From Pseudo-nitzschia pungens (taxonomy: Eukaryota; Bacillariophyta; Bacillariophyceae; Bacillariales; Bacillariaceae), in assembly GCA_037355855.1 (NCBI GenBank), contig CM074759.1, forward strand, positions 6,758,001-6,822,000: 64,000 bases of DNA, given 5' to 3'. This document shows, in pieces, positions 1 to 10,715 of this stretch. Under the pieces are notes generated by a model, which was not told the DNA's origin, did not search any database, and saw nothing but the letters and a program-made list of their open reading frames with translations. The translations under genes and the position numbers were made by a program. Positions within the stretch are counted from its first letter, which is position 1. Each line of letters opens with the position of its first letter.

Positions 1-1574
1 TGCAATATTATTGTTATTGTGTCTTCGACAACACCGGTAGTGGATGGTGGGTGGTGGGTGGTGGATGGTTGATGTGATGTGATGCGATGTGATGCGAGGA
101 AAGCGGCAATGCTACGGTGCAAAATAAACTGCGAATCCCTCATCAAATGTGGCGGGGTTGTCGTCTTGACGAAAGGAGCGTGGAAGGGTGGTTGTTGGCT
201 TAGCATTCGTACCTTACTGTAATTACGATAACGCAACAAAGAAACGAAGCTAACCTTACGTACGGTACGTAAACAATACGAGTACGAGTACGAGTACGAG
301 TACGAGTACGTGCTGGCACTGGTGCTACTGGTACTGGTACTGGTACTGGTACGGAGCAACAAGGCCGCGGGACCTCCATGCGATCGGAACGTTCTGGGTT
401 CACAAGTCACCACCCGTCACTCTCATCATCAATCAAATCAAAACGAAGTTTGTCGTCGACCGCGCAAGTTCCTCGGAAGGCTTACCTTCTGAACGATATC
501 GTACGTTGTAATGTACCGTAGGGTACGAGTACCCTTATTATGTATGCTGAAAGTAAAAACTAGTACAGTCCCTTTCGTTGCGCGTTGTGTTTGTGATACA
601 AGATACAATTAAGGCTAAGGCTTACCCTATGGTGTGCCCTACCGGTACATAATACCGTATGGTAAAACCTAACTCGTAACTTTACTTCGAACATGCTCGT
701 AATTACTTGTAAGCATGGCAACCTTACGCGCTTCAACTGGTAATTACCAGTACTAGTGAGGCTATGGGTAACTTACTTGTACTTCGTACCGTAAGGTTAC
801 CGTACACAACTCAGTGATTGATTGTTGAGTTGATTGATTCCCAACCATTGGTCGCGTCGCGTCGGTCGGGCGCAGGCGATGAGTGAGGAAGAGTCAGTCC
901 GTATTACCGGTAAGTTAATTATTTAGTCAGTCGTCTCGCCAATGAAACACAGAGGCTTCCCAGCAAAAACATAGCGACATCGCGAATCTCACGTCTCGCT
1001 CACTCCCGTTCGTACCGTAATTCCAAGCAGGATTCCAAGTGCATCCATCATCCATCCCATAATTCTTTAAACATGCGTCACGCTGTTCCGCGGAACACAC
1101 AAACCCCGCCACACATCACCATCATCGTACGGTAAGGTTACGGGTAAGTCTTACTGGCTAACAAGACTAACTTCGAATTCACAGTTTGCTTTCTCACTCC
1201 TTGCTGAACGCACAACGTACGATAAATTACCGTACGATATGGCGCATGGTGCCAATCATTACCTTTTACGGTACTTACGGCATGAATCTTAGCTATTCCT
1301 ATTGTTTCTCCAAACACAAAATTTTAGTGAATTAGTATTGCAAGGCCTTTTGATCAGATTCATTTGATTTCATTTCATTTCATTTCGTGCGTATTGGATA
1401 TTTTGTACGTTCCGCTCTCGCAACCAGACGGGTACGGTGTTGGAACAAAAGCAGATCCTACCAACGCGAACAGGAGCAACAGCAAGAAAAGAAACAGCAA
1501 CAGCAACAGCAACGACAACGTCAACGACAACGACAACGACAACAGCAACAGCAACAGCAACGACAGGTCGAAGC
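1..1574. other. Intergenic region with short tandem and palindromic words
   Basis: I see no convincing gene here. The stretch holds short tandem runs of GTACGA (about 278-310) and of GGTACT (about 325-352). It also holds repeated words built on CGTACGGTAAGGTTAC, for example near 785-805 and 1126-1149, which recur in other spacers of the window. The last part (about 1460-1565) is an AAC/CAG-rich run leading into the R3H gene and may be its 5' leader. Small open frames here are compositional. Confidence 0.6.
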
Positions 1575-2293
1575 ATGGCTGAATCGTCGTGTGGTAACCG
1601 GGACACCCAAGCGGGAAACAATTCTCTGCCCAAATCATCCTCGTCGAATTCTCTGCGATTGACCCCGAGCCAAGCGTTGCGGCGTGGGAATTCTTCGGCT
1701 GGCGGCAGTGGCAGTGGCAACGGCAATGGCAGCGGGAACAGGAAACAGTAGCAATAGCAATAGCAGTAGCGAGAACAATGGCGGTTCGAATCCCAACGCT
1801 TCCAACAATGGAAACAACGACAACAACAACAACAACAACAACAATCGGAGACGACGGAACAATCGCAATTCCAACTCCAACAACAAAAACGACCAAAATG
1901 GTCCTTCTCCTCCTTCCGGAGAAGGCGGGGAAACCAACGAGAAGCGGCAGCAGCAGCAGCAACAACAACAACGACAGCGACAGAGGCAACGAGGGAACAA
2001 CAAAAAGGGTGGCACACCAAACGTTTCCGGGGGCGATACCGACGCGAATGCTAGTTCATCCCAGAACAACGACAACAACAATGACAACAACAACAACAAC
2101 AACAACAATCCCGGTGAAAATAAGGGAAAGAAGCAGCGGCAGCGGCAACGACCCAAGCCCAGGGGGAAGAAGGGCGGAGGCAATGGCAATGGCAATGGCA
2201 ATGGCAATTCCAACAGCAACACCGAAGCGTCGGCCTCGGGGATGAAAAAGGCAACGCCCAGCCCCCCGCGAAACCGAAAAAGTCCCGAAACCG

Positions 2294-2326
<33 letters not shown>

Positions 2327-4860
2327 GAAGTACCCGTGGAGGCGCCACATTCCCGAGGGGACCGTCGATCCGATCACGCTGGAAGAACTCGACACGCTCG
2401 AGTATCCTCCCTTTGCTCTGGTGGCCGACGAGCCCTACATTCCGGTGCGAGAGTGGCCGATTCCTCCCGGATCCGACAAGGCGGTCAAAACCGATGCCGC
2501 TGCAAAAAAAACACAACCACGAAACCCTGGGGACGACAACGACAACGACAACGATGCGGAGGATCAAAACCGGCAGCGACTCGCGGACCAGTGGGGAGAA
2601 TTCATGCTGCCCTCCAAGGAGACGAGCAAAGGTGCCACAGCAACGACAGCGACAACGAAACAGCAGCAGCAACAACAGCAGCAGCAACAATCGAAAGGGC
2701 CTCCTCTGTCGGAACGGCCCCTCAACCTCTTTGACGGCCGGGCACTGGCCTTTTACATGGTCAGCCAGCTGCAATTCATCGATCCCTTTACGCGCCGGGA
2801 TCTGACCCGACCGGAACTCGTCAACCTCGATCGGTACCTGGATCGGTACGGGAGCGGCAATTTAGAACAATCGAAGGAACAACAACAACAACAACAACAA
2901 CAGCAACAAAAAGCAGGCACGAGCCAAGAACCTGAGGGTCACCGATGCCTACGACGCCAAGGGCATTACCCTCAGCTCGGCAGGGAGCGGCCGCCGCCAC
3001 GGCGCGGGGACGGGCCGACATTTTGCAACAAACGGCGCAGCAGCTATTGGACTCGCTGTTTGCGGGGCCGCAACAGCAACGACAACAACAACAACAACAA
3101 CAGCGACAACAGGAATCGACGTCGACCTCCTTGCAGGAGCAGTACGCGTCGCTGCAGAGGCAGGAGCGGGCGGCCGCGGCGCGGCACGAGCGCCGGTTCG
3201 AACGGGAACCCTTCGGTGGCGGATCCGGGTTTGGCGCCGATGCCCGCGGTGCGGGTGGCGGTGGCGGTGGCGGCGGATTCGTGGTCATTGACGACGACGA
3301 GAATCCCGAGCTCCGCGGCCGCGGACACGACGACTTTCCGACCCTCGGAGCTTTGCCCGGGGCGAGCGGAGCCCCGGCACCGTTTTCGTCGTCGTCGTCG
3401 TCGTCGTTGTATTCGGCCTCGCACATTGCCGGGCAGCGCGGCAGGGGTGGCGGCAACCTCTCCACGCAGGGACCCGGAGCCTTTCCCTCGCTCCCCACGC
3501 CGGCATCGGCATCAACATCGACGGTAGCGTCTGCGTCTGCTCTTCCCGGGACCGCGGCGGCAGGGGCTCGGACCGCCCCGAATCACGATTCGTCGTTGTC
3601 GTTGTCGTCGTCGTCCAAGAAACCCCCTTCGAAACCGTCCAAGACCCTGTCCAAGATCTCGGGCATTGTCAAGAAGACCACGGCGGAAGAAAAGCAGCGA
3701 CAGTGGGAGGCCCGCGAGATGGCACGGCGAAAGGCCATGATGTCCAACCTGACCCTCGGGGCGAATCATTCCCTGGCAGCGGTGGATCCGAGCCTGCCGA
3801 GAGCGCCCACCGCCTCCGTCTCCGCGGCGGCCCCCGTCACCGACGAACAGATCCAGCGCAACCGGGCCTTTGCCGAAGCCCTCGGCGTCAAACCCGCCAC
3901 GCAGAGGCACTACGCCTCCGGCTGGGCCCGGCCGACCACCGCAGGCCTCTTCGACCCTATCCGGCGACGAGCACGCCGACGAGCTGGAGGCCGCCCTGTA
4001 TCCGGACGAGCTCGTCCTGCAGGCCAGGGACACGAGGATGCCATTCCTGCTGAAGCTCGAAAAGCGATGGAAGACCTTTCTCAACGACGACGCGGCGGCA
4101 TCGCTCCCGCTCAATCGCATGGACCGGGCCTCCCGCAAGTTCGTGCACCACTACGCCGAGTTCTGGAACCTGAAAACGGAGAGCTTCGATCCCGAACCGA
4201 ACCGGTACATTCACTGCGTCAAGCTCCCCGAGACCCGCATGCCCCTGCCCCTGCTGTCCGAGGTCGCCCGCAACTGGCGCGGGCCGGCCGCGCTGCCCCT
4301 TCCCGATGCCACCCGCACCATTGCGTCGTTCCTCAACATCAGCGATACGAACAACGGCGGCAACATCCACGACCACAACTCGCAGCAGACCGCCGGCCAG
4401 TCGTCCGGGAGCGGTCTCCGGGAGGTCGCGACCAAGCCCCTTCCGATGCTGCGCTCCGCGACGGCGCTGTCCAGCAGCAAGGGGGACCTGGTCGCCTTTG
4501 GAAGGGCGGCGGCCCCGACGAATTCGAGGTCCGACGCCCTCCGGGACAAGGAACGCCCGAGGATGACCCTGCTCCCGCGGTCGGTCCCCCTGGAGCTGCC
4601 GCCCCTCGGGGAGCAAACGAAGAAGGAAGCGACCCTGGACATCGAGAAAGATCTCGCGAAACGCCGAGCTCTGCTGGAAGAGAAGAGGCAGCGCGAGAAA
4701 GAACTCGAGCAAAAGAAGCGACGCGCTCTGGAAGACGCGTTTGCCAGTGACGACGACGACGACGAGGTCGGACGCAACAAGACGGCTTCGCGGATCGGAC
4801 GACGATAGCGACTGGGGAGACGACCAAGAACCCCTCTACGACGGAAGCGACGAGGAGTAA
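1575..4860 (+). CDS. R3H-domain protein with poly-Asn/poly-Gln tracts, frame-broken
   Basis: This looks like one protein spread over several frames. It starts MAESSCGNRD at 1575. Coding character then moves to another frame near 1740, 2240, within the CAA run at 2880-2915, near 2985, 3955 and 4795, and ends with an acidic DGSDEE tail at 4858-4860. Recognisable parts are a conserved block at about 2340-2840 (DPITLEELDTLEYPPF, then FDGRALAFYMVSQLQFIDPF) that resembles a degenerate RING/U-box-like region, an LRVTDAYDAKG segment near 2932-2964, a DDFPTLG motif, and an R3H domain whose signature R-x3-H (RKFVH) lies at about 4133-4147. R3H domains bind single-stranded nucleic acid. The C-terminus is a charged Lys/Arg/Glu coiled-coil. 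Asn and Gln runs are encoded by AAC and CAA/CAG repeats. At 3955 one extra C would restore the frame. I cannot tell sequencing indels from a young pseudogene. Exact function is unknown. Confidence 0.6.
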
Positions 4861-5658
4861 CAAGGAACGGAGACGAGACCGGACGAGACGAGACCAGACG
4901 AGACGAGACGAGATCGACGCAGAAACAAAATTATGTATAAAAACCTGATTAGAAACGCTACTATTTAATTTTACTATGAAAGGACTAATTTACTGCTGGT
5001 ACTTCCCGAAATCGAGCAATATCTTTGGACTCTATCCCAGTTTAAAGCTTTGGCGTACAAGAGAACCAAAACTATCATCATAGTTAGTCTAGTAGTAGTA
5101 GTACGAGTACGAGCAGTAGTAATCGCTGTCTCCACCAACAACACTTCCTTACAACAATGTCAAAGTATCATGAGTGTCCTAGTAGCATTCTTGTTGGTAC
5201 TCACCTTGCATTCTCCTTTACTATGCTGATAAATTAAATCTGCAGCATCCATCCTGGGCATCCACCCTGGGTAAAACTTGAACTCAGCTACCTCAGACTT
5301 TAGCTGATCCTACATTTTGGACCAGCGTCCTGTATTTTTTTTTACCAATTGGTTTTCTTCGTCTGTTTTCGTTCGTCACTCTGTGGAGAACCGCTGTTCA
5401 CCCTTGCTTTTTTGAGACTTGAGATGAATCGAACCATCAAATCTCAATCCTGTTGCTTTCGATGATTTTTGAGGTTTACGCGCGAGGTGCGAGACGGAGA
5501 AGATGGAAGATCGAGAGAGGATGCATCGACCATCGACCATCGACCGTCCCGTTTGCCGCGGAACAAACGTTCGATAGAATAGAATTCCTCGTCCACAAAT
5601 CGGCGCCCGCGACGAGAAAGGATTGGATTGTTTTTTAAAAAATAAATCATCAAGAACG
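4861..5658. other. Intergenic, 3' flank of R3H gene and 5' flank of TYW gene
   Basis: No gene seen. Just after the R3H stop there is a GACGAGACGAGAC run (about 4870-4915). Near 5088-5112 there is an AGTAGTAGTACGAGTACGAG microsatellite. The rest is AT-rich and holds a short run of T at 5336-5343. Confidence 0.5.
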
Positions 5659-7500
5659 ATGGCGGACTCCTCGGCGTCCTTGAGAAACCGCCGACGGAAC
5701 GATTTCGAAAACGCCAAGGCGCAGTGCCTCGGGAAGCGCGACAAGAGTTTTGCGGGTCGCATCGACCCGAAAGCCGTCGACGTTTGCGGGATCATCAACG
5801 AGCGGGACGAGATGTACACGACTTCCTCGTGCGCGGGTCGCTGTTTCATGTATCGGGGGCCGGGAATCAAGGCGTCGACGGAGTTCAAACGATTTCGAAT
5901 CTCCCACGGAAAAATCTCGGATCCGGATCGGTTTTTCGACCTGGCGACGATCGCGGAGGATCCGTCCGGGGGAGGGGATCCGATCCGGACCATCGGTCAG
6001 TACGACTACAAAACAGCCGGTGATGGTGATGGCACCATCACCGCTGGACGCGCCGAAAACGGAATCGAAGAAGAAGCAGAAGAAGAAGCAGAAGAAAAGA
6101 CCGCAACCGTCGAAACCGCGGACGAAATCAATCGCAAGGCTGCCGATGCGGAGTCATCCGTGTCGTCGAATGATCCCACCGATCAAACAATATGGCTCCG
6201 CTTCGAGCCATTTATTTTGCACGTTGCCTGCAGGTCTCTGTCGGCTGCCCATCATCTGATGGCTACCGCGCGCCCCGCCTTCAAGAACGTGGGTCTGACC
6301 CACTGGAAAGAACGCCGGTATCTGGTGGCCATTTGGGGCGACGAGGGACTCGAAATGCCCCTCTGCACCCCGGAGGGTCCGGCTGCGCCGTTGTACACGC
6401 CGCAAATGTCGCGGTGGCTGGCAGATCTGGTCAACGAGCGACAAACGAGAAACTGGAACAAAATCGAGCGTTTCTGCAGCGGTTTGCGAGAAATGGGGCC
6501 CCCGACCGACGATGCCGAGGAAGAACACGCACTGAGTTGGAGCAATTTCGATCCCAATCACGCCTACGGCGATAGCGCGCACCCTGCCAGTGATGGCAAT
6601 GGCAATGGCAATGGCAATGGCAATGGCAGGCGAATCATTCCTAGGTCGTTCGACGTGATTGGCGACATTGCCTACCTCCATTCCGTGCCGGAAGAAGGCG
6701 ATCCGGAAGCCATCGGCAAGGCGATCATGAAAAAGAACAAGTCCATCAAGGTTGTGGTGGCTCGGCGGTCCAATCTGGAGGGAACGGAACGCGCCCCGGG
6801 AGACGAGGGTCTCGTCGTCATCGCCGGAGCCCAGCGGTCCCCGCTGATCACGTCCCACACCGAATTCGGCATCCGGTGTGTCGTGGATCTCAACCATTGT
6901 TTCTTCAGTCCCCGCATGGCCCAGGAGCGGCTGCGGATCTGCCAGCAGGTGGCCCGCGGGGAAGACGTGCTGGTGTGTTTCGCGGGCGTCGGAATGGAGG
7001 CGATCCAGATCTCGGGAAGGACCGAGGCCTCGTCGGTGGTGGCGATAGAACTCAACGAGGTGGCGGTCGAATGCGCTCGGCGCGGGCACCGGATGCTCCG
7101 AAACAACAAGGCCGTCAAGACCACCGGTGCTTCCGAACGCCTGGAAATCCTGGAGGGGGACGTCCTCGAGGTGCTGCCGTCCCTGGATCGTCGATTCGAT
7201 CGAATCCTGGCACCGCGCCCCAAGGAGGGCGAGCTGGACGGAGATCTGGGATCGGGTGATGGGGGGGAAGCCTTCCTGAGGGTCTTGCTGCGCCACATGA
7301 AGGACGGAGCGGAGTGCCACTGGTACGACTTTGTGGCCGACCACGAGTACCCGGCCTGCGACCGAACGCGGGGTCTGATCGAGCGATTGTGCGAGGAGCA
7401 AGGAATGACCGTGGAAGTCTTGCACGCGGCGCACGTCGGCAGCGTGGCGAAGCGCCAGATCCGCTTGTGCCTCGATTTCAAAGTCCGGCGTCGGTCGTGA
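5659..7500 (+). CDS. TYW3-TYW2/TRM5-type fusion, tRNA wybutosine synthesis
   Basis: Intact 613-residue protein. I chose the ATG at 5659 (MADSSASLRN) because the TYW3 domain starts shortly after it; an in-frame ATG at 5623 adds 12 residues. Residues about 26-275 are a TYW3 domain: SFAGRIDPKAVDV, the YTTSSCAGR signature at 53-61, and the RFEPFILHVACRSL block at 181-194. A Glu-rich insert lies at 136-147. Residues about 330-610 are a TYW2/Trm5 SAM-dependent fold: FDVIGDIAYL at 331-340, motif I VLVCFAGVGMEAI at 437-449, the acidic loop AIELN at 462-466, and DRILAPRPKEG at 514-524. TYW3 N-methylates the 4-demethylwybutosine intermediate, and TYW2 adds the aminocarboxypropyl group, at G37 of tRNA-Phe. 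Plant homologues fuse TYW3 and TYW2 around a kelch domain; here a (Gly-Asn)n linker at 313-323, encoded by GGCAAT repeats, takes that place. TRM5-like activity of the second half cannot be excluded. Confidence 0.88.
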   Translation: MADSSASLRNRRRNDFENAKAQCLGKRDKSFAGRIDPKAVDVCGIINERDEMYTTSSCAGRCFMYRGPGIKASTEFKRFRISHGKISDPDRFFDLATIAEDPSGGGDPIRTIGQYDYKTAGDGDGTITAGRAENGIEEEAEEEAEEKTATVETADEINRKAADAESSVSSNDPTDQTIWLRFEPFILHVACRSLSAAHHLMATARPAFKNVGLTHWKERRYLVAIWGDEGLEMPLCTPEGPAAPLYTPQMSRWLADLVNERQTRNWNKIERFCSGLREMGPPTDDAEEEHALSWSNFDPNHAYGDSAHPASDGNGNGNGNGNGRRIIPRSFDVIGDIAYLHSVPEEGDPEAIGKAIMKKNKSIKVVVARRSNLEGTERAPGDEGLVVIAGAQRSPLITSHTEFGIRCVVDLNHCFFSPRMAQERLRICQQVARGEDVLVCFAGVGMEAIQISGRTEASSVVAIELNEVAVECARRGHRMLRNNKAVKTTGASERLEILEGDVLEVLPSLDRRFDRILAPRPKEGELDGDLGSGDGGEAFLRVLLRHMKDGAECHWYDFVADHEYPACDRTRGLIERLCEEQGMTVEVLHAAHVGSVAKRQIRLCLDFKVRRRS

Positions 7501-8021
7501 GCGGGAAAAAAAATCACGCTTGCGGACACGCCTGCCGCAATGTTATGGTTTCGAATCTCTCGTCTTGTTGAGCGATAAAGAGATTGAAACGCAAACACGC
7601 AACTATTCTATAATAGATTCCAACCGGTTTTCAACACTAGAGGGAAACACAGCAGTTTTCATTCAAATCTAGCTGCTAGTCGAATTACGAGAACCATATT
7701 ATTGGTGGCGACAAAAGTTTCGAATCACGAGGTGCGGGATTCACCTCAAATGTCTGGGAGTGCGCATTTCGTTTTGGTTCGGAAGAACAAAGCGGGTGGA
7801 AGGGTGGATGTACGGTAGGCTTCGGTGCAGGGATACAGCCGTGCAGACACGGCAAAAATCGCGAATCTATAAAGGTTACGGATGGGGAGAGAATCGCGTA
7901 GAGCGGGCAACAGACTAGTTTCGACCATTCCGCGTCCCTTGGTTGCGTTGGTTGCCACGAGAAAGACCGCACATTTGCCATTGCTTGCGTTGATTCGTTC
8001 GTTCGTTCGTTCGTTCCTGCT
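7501..8021. other. Convergent intergenic spacer
   Basis: This spacer lies between the 3' ends of the TYW3-TYW2 gene and the NOP53 gene. I see no gene. A GTTCGTTCGTTC microsatellite at about 7995-8015 sits just before the NOP53 stop codon. Confidence 0.5.
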
Positions 8022-9341
8022 CTATCCCAGAATATCTCCTTCTTTTGTCGCCCGATAGTTCTTCCCTCGCACCCGGACCTTTCGTCGCTTTCCTTCCACG
8101 CGCTGCTTCAGTTTCAGTTGTTTCTTGGCCGTCATGCCACGGTCCATCAGGCTCACCATGCGGTCCGTCACCAAACTTCCCTTGGGCTTGATCGTCCGGA
8201 GGGAGGCCCCCGACTTGAGCTCCCCCGGCAGGGCCACCGGATAGGTGGGCGCGTACCGCGGGTTTTCCTCCGCCAGCTGCCGGTAGAGATCCTTTCCCAA
8301 GGAGCGCTCGCTCTCGGTCTTGAGCTGCTCGATCTTCTCCCTGGAGACCCTGCGTTCTTCCTCCTCCTTGTTGAGCTTTCGGTTGACCGATTTGACGCCG
8401 CGCAGCTCGTGCTGGAGCCGCTTCTGGCGCTTGCGTTCCTGGATCTCCCACTGCTCGGCGCGGATGCGCTTTTGTTTGTTGCGCTGGGCCCGCGTCATCT
8501 TTTCGGGTCTCTTTTGGGCAATGTCCTTGCTGTCATCGGCCCGGTCGTTGTCGTCGTCGTTGTTGGTGGTGGTGGATTCGTCGTCGGAATCCGACTCGTC
8601 TTCCGAATCCGAGTCGCCCAGGAGCAGGGCCCTCGTTTCCGGCCTCATTCCCTGGCTGGCCGATTCCTTGGCTTCTTTTTCGGCCTTGTCGCGCTTGGTT
8701 TCTACCACGAGTGCCTCTCGGATTGCGTTCTTGTGCTCCTTGCTGTCGGGGTTGTAGGATTGCCCGGACTTGGCGAGATCGACCGTCACCGGAGCCTTGT
8801 CCTTGCTGCGGGGTGCGGGTGCCGGCAGGGCCCGGGAGGTGCCAATCTGGACGTGCGCCGAGGGAACGATACCGTGGGGCCCGGAGGACATGGCAATCGA
8901 AGCCGGTTTCGAATTCGATTTCGTTTTCGTTTTTTGGGATGTCGCCACGAGCTTGTTGCTGTTGTTGTTGTCCTCCGCCCACATGTCAAAGGTCGGCTTG
9001 TTCTGCCTCGCCTTGATGCGCTTGGGCGCTCGCTTGCCCGTGATGCTGGTCTTTTTGGCCAGGGCCTCCAGTTCCTTGGCCGAGTGCGTCTCGACGAGTT
9101 TCTGGATCTGGGCCTTTTCCTTGGACGAAACGGATTGTTGCTTTTCCTTCTTTTCCTTTTTCTGCAGCTGCTTCTGGGAGGCGACCACCGCGGTGGTGTC
9201 CAGCACAAAGAGCTCGTCGTCGGCCTTTTGCGCCACGGCTCCCTCCTCGGCGCGGACCGCCTGCGTCTCGACGATTTCCCTCGCGGCCTCGGTTCCCCTC
9301 TTCTGGGAGCGGAGCTTGGCTCCTCTCACGCGCTTTCCCAT
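8022..9341 (-). CDS. NOP53: NOP53 / GLTSCR2-family ribosome biogenesis factor
   Basis: Intact 439-residue protein starting MGKRVRGAKLRSQKRG. NOP53 is a nucleolar protein that recruits the exosome helicase for trimming of the 7S pre-5.8S rRNA and is needed for 60S subunit assembly. Family marks that I can read are the basic N-terminus, the FDMWAED block in the middle, the GQSYNPD motif, a Ser/Asp-acidic stretch (DSDSEDESDSDDES), a Lys/Arg-rich coiled-coil, and a C-terminal SLRTIKPKGSLVTDRMVSL block that matches the conserved end of the family. No signal peptide or membrane span is present. It is transcribed toward the TYW3-TYW2 gene. Length fits the family (about 450-480 residues in animals and yeast). 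Confidence 0.85.
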   Translation of the reverse strand: MGKRVRGAKLRSQKRGTEAAREIVETQAVRAEEGAVAQKADDELFVLDTTAVVASQKQLQKKEKKEKQQSVSSKEKAQIQKLVETHSAKELEALAKKTSITGKRAPKRIKARQNKPTFDMWAEDNNNSNKLVATSQKTKTKSNSKPASIAMSSGPHGIVPSAHVQIGTSRALPAPAPRSKDKAPVTVDLAKSGQSYNPDSKEHKNAIREALVVETKRDKAEKEAKESASQGMRPETRALLLGDSDSEDESDSDDESTTTNNDDDNDRADDSKDIAQKRPEKMTRAQRNKQKRIRAEQWEIQERKRQKRLQHELRGVKSVNRKLNKEEEERRVSREKIEQLKTESERSLGKDLYRQLAEENPRYAPTYPVALPGELKSGASLRTIKPKGSLVTDRMVSLMDRGMTAKKQLKLKQRVEGKRRKVRVRGKNYRATKEGDILG

Positions 9342-10698
9342 TGTGGTCGAAAAATAACAATAGCGATAACAGTAATAGCAATACTAATAGCAAAGCTGGT
9401 ATCGGTTCGGTTCGGGCTTGGATTTGCGATTGGGTTTCGTTCTCGTTCGTTGGCTTTGCTTCGTTCCTGATGCTTGTTCTCGGACTCCCGTTCGTCTGTT
9501 TTCTAGATGCTGAAGTGAGATGGTGTGTTCCGCAAAAGAAGATGTGAACCTACTATGTACGAGTGTGGAAAAGGATACGATTGCCAATTGTTTCTCTCCT
9601 TTGCTACATGATTGAATAATCTTACCGAATACACGTAAGGTTCACCTCATACCTCATCCAAATTGAAGTCACAACAACGAACAAAACGAATTTTTGTTTC
9701 GTTTTGCAGTTTTTCGGTTCGAGAAAAATTTGTTGGTGGTGTAGCAGATGCGTGAATTGATTCATTCGACCAGCTACTGGTATTGGGTTATGAGCTGAAG
9801 TCGCGAATCAATCCGTGATTCACCCAAACGTATGACGAGTATGAGTACGTACGGAAAGTACTACCGAACAATAAGGGTACGAGACACCAAACCATGTCAC
9901 GGCCGTCTCCATTACTTCTGCTGTCGTTATTCCTAATCGATCATGCTCTTCCCATCATTTGCCCATTTTTTGATGACAATTGGTTGTTTATTGTTCATAG
10001 TAAGATCTTAGGTAACCTTAGAGGCTTACAAAAGAGTTAAAATAGAAAACTGTGTTTTGGACTCGATTTGACTGATCTACTACTACTACTAGTAGTAGTA
10101 GTACAAGCAAGAAGCAAGATTGTTACTAGTACTACATTTTAGTAATTGAGAACCAAGAAAGACAAGACATTTCATGTTAATAATTTTCTGAAATCAAGGG
10201 AGTTGAAGGGCACATAATTTGAACATTAGATTACTTCAGGACTGTGTTAGAAGTATATGTAGCACATCTCAAACCATTCCTCAAATAATGCTGTGCACCC
10301 ACCAGTCATGATGATTCAAAGTGTAGACATAATTAGTAGAATATTGGTGACTTAACAATGGATATATGACAAGTCATAGGAGGCTTTATGCCAAACATTG
10401 ATGTGAACAAAGGTGAGATAATGTACAAGAACACAAACAACAAAAATATCTACTAGGTAGTATGCTAGTAGTAGTACATGCACACCAGTAATGGAACAAG
10501 AAATAGTAGAATCAATATGAATTATGATTACTATGAACACTACTAATACTTTTATGCACATTCTATGCATTATTGAACTAGGACATTTCACCTTTGGTAT
10601 CTCTTACCATTTCAAAATCACGTAGCTTTAGACTAGTAATTCCAGCAACTCACTCGTGGGCTATGGTTGGCTCCAACTAGACAGCTTGAAAAATGAAT
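9342..10698. other. Intergenic region between NOP53 and LINE array
   Basis: This is the 5' flank of NOP53 followed by AT-rich spacer DNA. A short NOP53-proximal run of AATAGCAATA units lies at 9355-9395. A perfect palindrome made of ACT and AGT triplets lies at about 10078-10102. I find no credible gene; the small open frames have no protein-like composition. Confidence 0.5.
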
Positions 10699-10715
10699 TT
10701 GTTTCACTCAGCGGA
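10699..10715 (+). other. Target-site duplication, left copy
   Basis: The 17-bp string TTGTTTCACTCAGCGGA at 10699-10715 recurs exactly at 37379-37395. The first TT may be shared with the element tail, so the certain duplication is 15 bp. The two copies bracket the entire LINE array, as expected from target-primed reverse transcription. The right copy abuts the (ATT)n tail. Confidence 0.85.

Noticed and set aside
1635..2774. Minus-strand Leu/Arg-rich 379-residue frame
   Set aside because: It is the complement of the AAC/CAG repeats of the R3H gene. Poly-Leu, poly-Val and poly-Cys runs come from the repeats.
6154..7434. Minus-strand 426-residue frame over the TYW3-TYW2 gene
   Set aside because: Shadow of a GC-rich coding sequence; it has no recognisable domain, while the plus strand is clearly TYW3-TYW2.
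8118..9470. Plus-strand 450-residue frame over NOP53
   Set aside because: Shadow frame with Leu/Phe/Gly-biased composition; the minus strand has all the NOP53 motifs.
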